Shown here: positions 20,533 through 25,028 of the stretch, one piece after another
Numbering within the stretch: the first letter of the stretch is position 1
Layout: each line of letters begins with the position of its first letter
From: a virus
Virus record (IMG/VR): IMGVR_UViG_3300025070_000213
Location: 1 to 25,028 of that record
Direction: 5' to 3' (one strand)
DNA length: 25,028 bases
The notes under the pieces: generated by a model
What the model saw: only the letters and a program-made list of their open reading frames with translations
Databases searched by the model: none
What the model was told of the DNA's origin: nothing
Made by a program: the position numbers and the translations under genes

Positions 20533-20699
20533 TGAAGCGACTTGCTGAATGGTTACAGATCTGTAAAGTACACTGGAAAGAAATCTTTGCTATGAGTTTT
20601 ATATTGCATTTTGTTACAGACCTATTAATTATAGGACCTCTTTTTTATGTGCTAGGTGCTGTATTTGGATTGCCTGTAGAGTGGCACGGACATGAATGA
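20532..20699 (+). CDS. Small membrane protein (55 aa)
   Basis: 55 residues with a polar N-terminal helix (MKRLAEWLQICKVHWKEIFA) and one hydrophobic segment (about 19-47, MSFILHFVTDLLIIGPLFYVLGAVF) that may be one or two membrane passes. The ATG overlaps the ligase stop (TAATG), and the stop overlaps the next gene by eight bases (ATGAATGA). No family is recognised. Confidence 0.65.
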   Translation: MKRLAEWLQICKVHWKEIFAMSFILHFVTDLLIIGPLFYVLGAVFGLPVEWHGHE

Positions 20700-20973
20700 A
20701 GTCTATGTTACATTTAATAAACTAGGAGAGTTAGACTTAGAACTCCTCAAAGGATCGCCAGAATTAGTTACTATGATTAAGAATGGCGTGGTAATTAGTT
20801 GTGACAATGAAACTTTTGAAGAGCTAGAACAGTTTGTAGAAGAGACTGCCACAGGCATTTGGTATGTTAAAAAGTCGCCTTACTATCAGCATAAGTTTTA
20901 TTTCTTAGAAGTAATGGACAGGGAAAATTTGATAGCAAAAATAGCACAAATAAAACTAAGCAATGGCAAATAA
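20692..20973 (+). CDS. Unknown acidic protein (93 aa)
   Basis: 93 residues: MNEVYVTFNKLGELDLELLK, a helix-rich acidic middle (NETFEELEQFVEETATG), then a strand-like aromatic segment (KSPYYQHKFYFLEVMD) and a basic helix at the end. No family is recognised. It overlaps its neighbours by eight and eleven bases. Confidence 0.7.
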   Translation: MNEVYVTFNKLGELDLELLKGSPELVTMIKNGVVISCDNETFEELEQFVEETATGIWYVKKSPYYQHKFYFLEVMDRENLIAKIAQIKLSNGK

Positions 20974-21568
20974 CTATAAAGTATACAACAATGTTCTTAG
21001 TGAAACACAAATTAAACAATGGAAAAAGTTTTACGTAGAACAGGCTACATTTGCATATAACAGTGTTGACAGAGAACAACACGGTACAAGTTTTTTACAG
21101 AATACTGGATGGGACTTAAAACGTTCTATTGAGATGTTTGGTATAGATGAATGGATAGAACCTTACATCAAACCAGTAGAACCAAAAGTTAAAGCAAACG
21201 ATTTTCACGATGCATATCTCAATGCATTACTATCAGGCGATGACTTTTGTGAACATCAGGACATCATAGATACTACAGATGACATGTATTATGTGAGTTG
21301 TGTATTGATGTTGAATCCTTACATGACTGAAAAAGATGCAGGGTTTGTGCTTAACGATACACTTATCCCATACGAGTTTAACAAACTAATAGTGTTCAAC
21401 GGTAAACAAACACATAAGCCGTTAGCACCCAAAGAAGGTTGGGTAAGACTTAGTTACTATTGTAGTTTTTCTAATGCATTCAAGGTTAGATACAATGCTA
21501 ACAATACTAAATCAAGCAATCCGTGGCATAGAGACATAATAATTAACCAGAAATTCACTGGTCAATAA
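20963..21568 (+). CDS. 2OG-Fe(II) oxygenase-like protein, second type
   Basis: 201 residues. The iron triad reads as H98 and D100 (FCEHQDIID) and H151 (KQTHKPLAP), with R162 (VRLSYY) at the right distance for the 2-oxoglutarate carboxylate. Strand motifs VSCVLMLNPY and LIVFNGK lie between, as in phage prolyl-hydroxylase-like enzymes. It is not a close copy of the oxygenase at 9662-10213; only the catalytic layout agrees. Its start overlaps the previous gene by eleven bases. The substrate is unknown. Confidence 0.75.
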   Translation: MANNYKVYNNVLSETQIKQWKKFYVEQATFAYNSVDREQHGTSFLQNTGWDLKRSIEMFGIDEWIEPYIKPVEPKVKANDFHDAYLNALLSGDDFCEHQDIIDTTDDMYYVSCVLMLNPYMTEKDAGFVLNDTLIPYEFNKLIVFNGKQTHKPLAPKEGWVRLSYYCSFSNAFKVRYNANNTKSSNPWHRDIIINQKFTGQ

Positions 21569-21589
21569 AAGTAGATCATTAAATACTAC

Positions 21590-21597
21590 TATAAATA
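21590..21597 (+). promoter_or_regulatory. T4-type late promoter (TATAAATA)
   Basis: TATAAATA is the exact T4 late consensus, in the 61-base gap between the oxygenase gene and the gene at 21630. A start about 12-13 bases downstream would leave AAGGAG (21616-21621) in the leader. The following three genes are likely late or virion-related genes. Confidence 0.65.
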
Positions 21598-21629
21598 AAT
21601 TTACCATTTACTATTAAGGAGCAGACAAA

Positions 21630-21920
21630 ATGGCAGAAGAAAATCAAGTAGAAGTCGAAGAGCAGGTTGAAGCACCCGCAGAAGGACAAGATGGTGTTGC
21701 TACACCTGAAAGTATCTCATTACAAGACTTACAAGTACTTGCACAGATTGTAGATCTAGCAAGTCAACGTGGGGCATTTAGAGGTGCTGAATTAACACAA
21801 GTCGGTAGCATTTTCGACAAATTAAATGCATTTTTAGGCTTTGTTGCAGAACAACAAGCCGCTAACGCAGAAGCCGAAGAAGGTGAGGGAGAGCCTGAAG
21901 CGCCTGCAGAAGGAGAATAA
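21630..21920 (+). CDS. Small acidic protein, possibly virion- or assembly-related (96 aa)
   Basis: 96 residues with Glu/Ala-rich ends (MAEENQVEVEEQVEAPAEGQ and a C-terminal Glu/Gly/Ala/Pro tail) and an ordered middle: SLQDLQVLAQIVDLASQRGAFRGAEL followed by VGSIFDKLNAFLGFV. This layout is common in T4-like cyanophages, where the ordered core is conserved and the tails vary. A late promoter lies upstream. Function is not established; an interaction or scaffold role is possible. Confidence 0.75.
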   Translation: MAEENQVEVEEQVEAPAEGQDGVATPESISLQDLQVLAQIVDLASQRGAFRGAELTQVGSIFDKLNAFLGFVAEQQAANAEAEEGEGEPEAPAEGE

Positions 21921-21922
21921 TC

Positions 21923-22552
21923 ATGGCAGATATTATGAAACATGTTGGAGTTTATGGAGGCAAACCTTGTGTTGTAGTCTTCCGTGAAGTTCCAAATGAA
22001 CCAGAAAATTGTTTGATTGTACTTAGTGACGCACTTGAAGAAACAAAGCATGATGATCTTATGAGCATTGTGTCAAGTAACGAAGGTCAGGGTGCTAGAA
22101 ACATCTCTGATGTATTAGGCAGACGTCAATATACTACAGGTGAACAAGTATTAAATGATTTACACTTTACTAAGAAATTAGTTAAAGTTCCAGTAAGTCA
22201 AGTTAGTCTTACACCTACACCCAGTCAAAATGTACCATTGAGTGAAGTCAATGCTGAAATCCGCAAGATTGATGCAGACATCAAAGATGTAAGAGACCCT
22301 GCTGTTGCAAATCAAGTTGCTGAACAACCACTTATGGAAAGTTCCGCAGACGTTGTACAAGCAGAAGCACCTGTTGCTGATGTTGCTGACCAAGACCCAA
22401 GTGATATTGCTAAAGGCTTAATTGCTCAAGCAGAACTAATGGAAGAGGACGGTAATCGTATGCTACATGATGCAGACTTAAAAAGAGAAGAAGCATACGC
22501 ACTAGACCCTAAATTAAGGGGTCCAGGAAGACCAAAAAAGATCGCTAAATAA
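21923..22552 (+). CDS. Unknown protein with C-terminal AT-hook-like motif (209 aa)
   Basis: 209 residues. The first 80 residues form a globular-looking start (VGVYGGKPCVVVFREVPNEP, NCLIVLSDALEE, HDDLMSIVSSNEGQ). The middle (about 95-165) is Ala/Val/Asp/Gln-rich and probably disordered, and a charged helix (LMEEDGNRMLHDADLKREEAYAL) follows. The C-terminus is GPGRPKK, the core of an AT-hook, a minor-groove DNA-binding motif. It follows the acidic protein two bases downstream and is read from the late promoter. A packaging, virion or DNA-associated role is possible but not shown. Confidence 0.8.
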   Translation: MADIMKHVGVYGGKPCVVVFREVPNEPENCLIVLSDALEETKHDDLMSIVSSNEGQGARNISDVLGRRQYTTGEQVLNDLHFTKKLVKVPVSQVSLTPTPSQNVPLSEVNAEIRKIDADIKDVRDPAVANQVAEQPLMESSADVVQAEAPVADVADQDPSDIAKGLIAQAELMEEDGNRMLHDADLKREEAYALDPKLRGPGRPKKIAK

Positions 22553-22579
22553 GTGTAGTACACTATAAGGAGAACACCG

Positions 22580-22924
22580 GTGAGCAAGTCTGCCCCACAG
22601 GTTGTATTGCTAGGAAAAGGCAAGAGCGACCACACTGATGAGATGTCTAAATTAATTGATGATATCAAACCAGAAAACATACCAGCTCAATTCTTAGAAG
22701 GTGTTTACGTTACTACACCTAGTGGTAAGAAGTATCAAATAGATCCTCGATTATATGCAGACCGTGGGTTGAATTATAAAAATGTCGGGGACTATATTGA
22801 TACACTTAAACTCAACATTGACGAGAGTCCAGAAACAATCGAGGTCGTAATAGACCTCGATGCTACTAAAAAAATCCTATCTAAAAGTGTTAAGTCCTTA
22901 ACAGATATTTTAGAAGGCGACTAA
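22580..22924 (+). CDS. Unknown protein, last gene of the rightward block (114 aa)
   Basis: 114 residues from GTG 22580, preceded by AAGGAG at 22568-22573. The N-terminal 30 residues are charged, and the middle FLEGVYVTTPSGKKYQIDPRLYAD and IDTLKLNIDESPETIEVVIDLD are strand-rich, followed by a Lys/Ser/Leu helix. No family is recognised. Its final 15 bases overlap the end of the opposite-strand gene. Confidence 0.75.
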   Translation: MSKSAPQVVLLGKGKSDHTDEMSKLIDDIKPENIPAQFLEGVYVTTPSGKKYQIDPRLYADRGLNYKNVGDYIDTLKLNIDESPETIEVVIDLDATKKILSKSVKSLTDILEGD

Positions 22925-23284
22925 TAACCAACACATCAATACATAAGTCGCAAAATGTGCGCCTTGATCAATACCATGCATTATCCAATACTGATGATCA
23001 TTTGGTGTTAGTGGTGGGTTAGCCGTTGCTAAACTACTGCTTTTGATGTAGTCTACGTGATAGTGTAAAAACGTATCAAGTAAAAAACCTACTGCTAGTG
23101 CAGGCCATATACCTACTCCTGCACTCCATAATACGATAAAACTGCCTATGCCATGAAGTCCTGCGTGAAGCATTCCTCCGTCGCCACCGTATATATGTTT
23201 ATCTTTGAATTGATATCGAGTCTGTACAAAATAATCAAATATATAATGCTTGATCATTAGACCGATTAATAGAGCGATGTCCAT
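22910..23284 (-). CDS. DUF3307-like membrane protein
   Basis: 124 residues on the minus strand with a good AGGAGG before the ATG at 23284. Four hydrophobic segments are visible. The pattern H-x-x-FDYFVQTRYQ near the start, then LHAGLHGIGSFIVLW, DTFLHYHVDYIK and HGIDQGAHFATYVLMC resembles the DUF3307 family, a poorly characterised membrane protein family with conserved histidines and an early D-F/Y-x-Q motif. The role in phage is unknown. A possible late promoter lies just upstream of it (23311-23318, minus strand). Confidence 0.7.
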   Translation of the reverse strand: MDIALLIGLMIKHYIFDYFVQTRYQFKDKHIYGGDGGMLHAGLHGIGSFIVLWSAGVGIWPALAVGFLLDTFLHYHVDYIKSSSLATANPPLTPNDHQYWIMHGIDQGAHFATYVLMCWLLVAF

Positions 23285-23310
23285 GTGTGTTCCTCCTGTC
23301 TACTCTACTG

Positions 23311-23318
23311 TATTTATT
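23311..23318 (-). promoter_or_regulatory. Possible late promoter for the DUF3307-like gene (AATAAATA)
   Basis: Read on the minus strand the bases are AATAAATA, seven of eight matches to the T4 late consensus. It lies about 27 bases upstream of the ATG at 23284, with AGGAGG between. Tentative because single matches are common in AT-rich DNA. Confidence 0.35.
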
Positions 23319-23982
23319 ACTTGTACCCTATTTGCATAAAACGAGTGTACACAGGCGTTTTTAAGGCGCCTACGTAACGTGTATTGCTTAATGGGTACTT
23401 AGATTGCATATCATCTATGCTTTGACAAGTGTTTATATGGCCATTAAAATCAGGTGAGTCGTTGGTTTGCATGACTATTAGTTGCTCGTTACTAGCAGTT
23501 TCAAACCAACTTGTATCCATGTGTTCACAACTGGTATTGATAACTACGTTTGGTGTAACTTCTATCAGTTCGCCACCTGTTTGAAACTCCATATTATCTG
23601 TGGACAGCATCGACACATCAGCAACGACACCTTTATATTTCCAAGAATTTTCGACATATCGTCTATTGAATATTTCGCTTTTGCTAACTGCAACTGGATC
23701 TACATCAAACCCATACAATCTTTCTATGCTAAACGAATCGTGAAGCAGTGGTACCAAACTACCAATCCAACAACCTAACAATGCCCATGTGGTGTTAGAT
23801 TCAATTGGTACCACTTGTAAACAGTTCTTTAACCATATTTTGCTTGCCATTTGTCCTAGACTAAATGCGTCTTTTGGGTACAGTTGACTATTAACTAACT
23901 CTAGATAACTAGGCTTAAAAGAACCTAATTCATCACACCAATCTCTTACTTGGTCCCATGATTCTAGATTGACATTACTCAT
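23317..23982 (-). CDS. Class I SAM-dependent methyltransferase-like protein
   Basis: 221 residues. Strand I reads WALLGCWIGSL (66-76), the position of the usual GxGxG SAM-binding loop, here G70-C-W-I-G74 with only two glycines. The acidic residue after strand II is D93 in LYGFDVDP. VVADVS and VVINTSCEHMD (the motif IV region) follow in order. This is the layout of class I methyltransferases found in T4-like marine phages, but the substrate is unknown and the loss of glycines leaves activity uncertain. Its ATG overlaps the stop of the neighbouring gene by eight bases (ATGAGTAA). Confidence 0.65.
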   Translation of the reverse strand: MSNVNLESWDQVRDWCDELGSFKPSYLELVNSQLYPKDAFSLGQMASKIWLKNCLQVVPIESNTTWALLGCWIGSLVPLLHDSFSIERLYGFDVDPVAVSKSEIFNRRYVENSWKYKGVVADVSMLSTDNMEFQTGGELIEVTPNVVINTSCEHMDTSWFETASNEQLIVMQTNDSPDFNGHINTCQSIDDMQSKYPLSNTRYVGALKTPVYTRFMQIGYK

Positions 23983-25028
23983 TGTCTTCTTTGTAACGGT
24001 TCTCTAGCCATTCGTAGTCGTTGATTTTAGCAAGTCTTACAGGCTTATTGATATTCTCTTTTGCATACACTGTGCCTGCTTGGGCTCCTGCTCTTGCGGC
24101 TTCTTTGAACTCAGCATCTTTAGCAGGGTTCATCCATTGAGATAGTCTTTGTATGCTGTCTTGATCTGCATTCACTGTTAACTTAACACACTCTCTGAAT
24201 GCACCACGCCATGTAGAGAACTCGTCTGTGTTAAATTTAGTTGTACTTGCAACTTCAGGCATTGCTTTGAACCTACTGCTAAGTCCTGTTGTAAAGTCTA
24301 GTCCCCAACTTGTAGCATCTAATACTTGTTTGGTGTTAAACAACTTGATACCACCATAACCATATTCAGTGCCTGTGATTGGATTACGTGCAAGCCATAC
24401 ATGTACAACTTCTTGGTCGTACACATCAGGTATGTACGAGAAGTCAAACTCATCGTCAACCATGCTGTCTGCATCAACTACCCAGAACATTGAGGTACCT
24501 ACTTGCTTTGCGGCTTCTTGGTGTGCTGAGAATATTCCGTCGATGTCTCTTACCCATAGTGCATTAGGGAACCTTGCTTGTAGACGCTTATATGCGTTCT
24601 CAGCATAGGTTTCGTGGTAGGAAAGGAACACAATATCATATGATTTATACGTGCTACCCGGCTCTCTAACATACTGTAGACCACGAATCTTGTTTAAGAA
24701 TATCTGATCTGTTGTTAAACTAGCATAGTCTTTGTTAGTAGGCCACAGGCGTAATCCACCATAACTGTGTGTCTTTTGTGTATGCGGATTGAGTCTTTGC
24801 CATACGTGAACTTTGTCTATGTTGTTCAATTGTGGCATAAAACTATCATCAATTACTTCTGTGTACACATCAACATCTGTGTCTGTTGTCCAAGCAAACG
24901 AGTGCCCTTGCTCTTTGTGTTCATTAATTTGTTTGACAAACTCATCTCTGTCTGTAACAGTTGCCATATCAATAATAGGAAATGCTGTTGTTGTACTTGC
25001 TACAATATCTACTTGCTTTAAGTTGGCA
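23975..25028 (-). CDS. Glycosyltransferase-like protein with internal duplication (partial at right edge)
   Basis: The frame is open from 23975 to the right edge on the minus strand; the ATG at 24967 is probably internal, because the upstream codons continue with QVDIVASTTTAF, a strand like the YDIVFLSY strand further on. 351 residues are visible. Two copies of a module, at about residues 23-78 and 161-213 counted from that ATG, each read F-x-x-x-D/T-D-x-D/S..., VHVW, NP, then YGG-x-x-L, with equal spacing. The second has VVDADS, a DxD-like nucleotide-sugar site as in GT-A glycosyltransferases; the first has TTDTDV at the same place. The C-terminal part is Ala/Lys-rich. The acceptor is unknown; the link to virion or host glycans is inference. 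Confidence 0.75.
   Translation of the reverse strand, partial: ANLKQVDIVASTTTAFPIIDMATVTDRDEFVKQINEHKEQGHSFAWTTDTDVDVYTEVIDDSFMPQLNNIDKVHVWQRLNPHTQKTHSYGGLRLWPTNKDYASLTTDQIFLNKIRGLQYVREPGSTYKSYDIVFLSYHETYAENAYKRLQARFPNALWVRDIDGIFSAHQEAAKQVGTSMFWVVDADSMVDDEFDFSYIPDVYDQEVVHVWLARNPITGTEYGYGGIKLFNTKQVLDATSWGLDFTTGLSSRFKAMPEVASTTKFNTDEFSTWRGAFRECVKLTVNADQDSIQRLSQWMNPAKDAEFKEAARAGAQAGTVYAKENINKPVRLAKINDYEWLENRYKEDNE

Noticed and set aside
22550-22564. Near-palindrome AGTGTAGTACACT after the AT-hook gene
   Set aside because: The centre is mismatched and it occurs once, so an operator cannot be supported.
22889-22902. GTTAAG/CTTAAC inverted repeat
   Set aside because: The loop is two bases and there is no T-run; it is inside coding sequence, so not called a terminator.
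1-25028. tRNA genes, CRISPR arrays, IS elements, integrase
   Set aside because: No cloverleaf/GTTCRA-type T-loop, no regularly spaced repeats, and no transposase or integrase motif were seen by eye on either strand; a tRNAscan run was not possible.

Overview
This window looks like part of the genome of a large tailed phage of the T4-like myovirus group, probably marine. The sequence is AT-rich and almost completely coding. Genes are short and tightly packed on one strand, and most junctions overlap by 1 to 20 bases (ATGA, TAATG, ATGAGTAA, TTGA). It carries phage replication and accessory genes: a T4 RNase H/FEN-type 5'-3' exonuclease, an ATP-dependent DNA ligase, a MazG-like pyrophosphohydrolase, GIY-YIG and HNH nucleases, two 2OG-Fe(II) oxygenases, glycosyltransferases and a PsiE-like protein. 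A T4-type late promoter (TATAAATA) precedes one gene. I see no tRNA, rRNA, CRISPR array, IS element or integrase. The host cannot be fixed from this sequence; the gene set resembles T4-like cyanophages and pelagiphages.

Layout. From 1 to about 4300 on the + strand lie the end of an unidentified protein (possibly TGT/DpdA-like), a MazG-like enzyme, small unknowns, a run of small membrane proteins including CBU_0592-like and PsiE-like members, and a QueD-like protein. From 4300 to 7480 come a histone Hc1-like protein, a lysine-rich small protein, a GT-B-like glycosyltransferase, GalE and a phosphoribosyltransferase. From 7480 to 10960, behind a sigma70-type promoter, come FolE, an unknown, QueE, a 2OG oxygenase and a GIY-YIG-like protein. 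From 10950 to 15900 lie small unknowns, the 5'-3' exonuclease, a knot of unusually long gene overlaps at 13253-13663, and an HNH nuclease. From 15900 to 20530 there are separate, strongly promoted units: a small DNA-binding-type protein with a terminator, a MoxR-type AAA+ ATPase, a VWA-type metallopeptidase-like protein, and DNA ligase. From 20530 to 22924 come small unknowns, a second 2OG oxygenase, and three genes behind a late-type promoter. From 22910 to the right edge the strand switches: a DUF3307-like membrane protein, a methyltransferase-like protein and a glycosyltransferase-like protein with an internal duplication read leftward.

How the genes work together. FolE, a QueD-like protein and QueE would together make 7-carboxy-7-deazaguanine from GTP. 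If the first gene is a TGT/DpdA-type transglycosylase, this would be a phage 7-deazaguanine pathway aimed at DNA or tRNA; that last step is inference. The glycosyltransferase/GalE pair points to sugar-nucleotide and glycan work. The MoxR ATPase and VWA metallopeptidase-like protein form a recognisable two-part module and share near-identical promoter/leader sequences with the ligase gene. An RNA hairpin between the MoxR and VWA genes has a loop complementary to those leaders.
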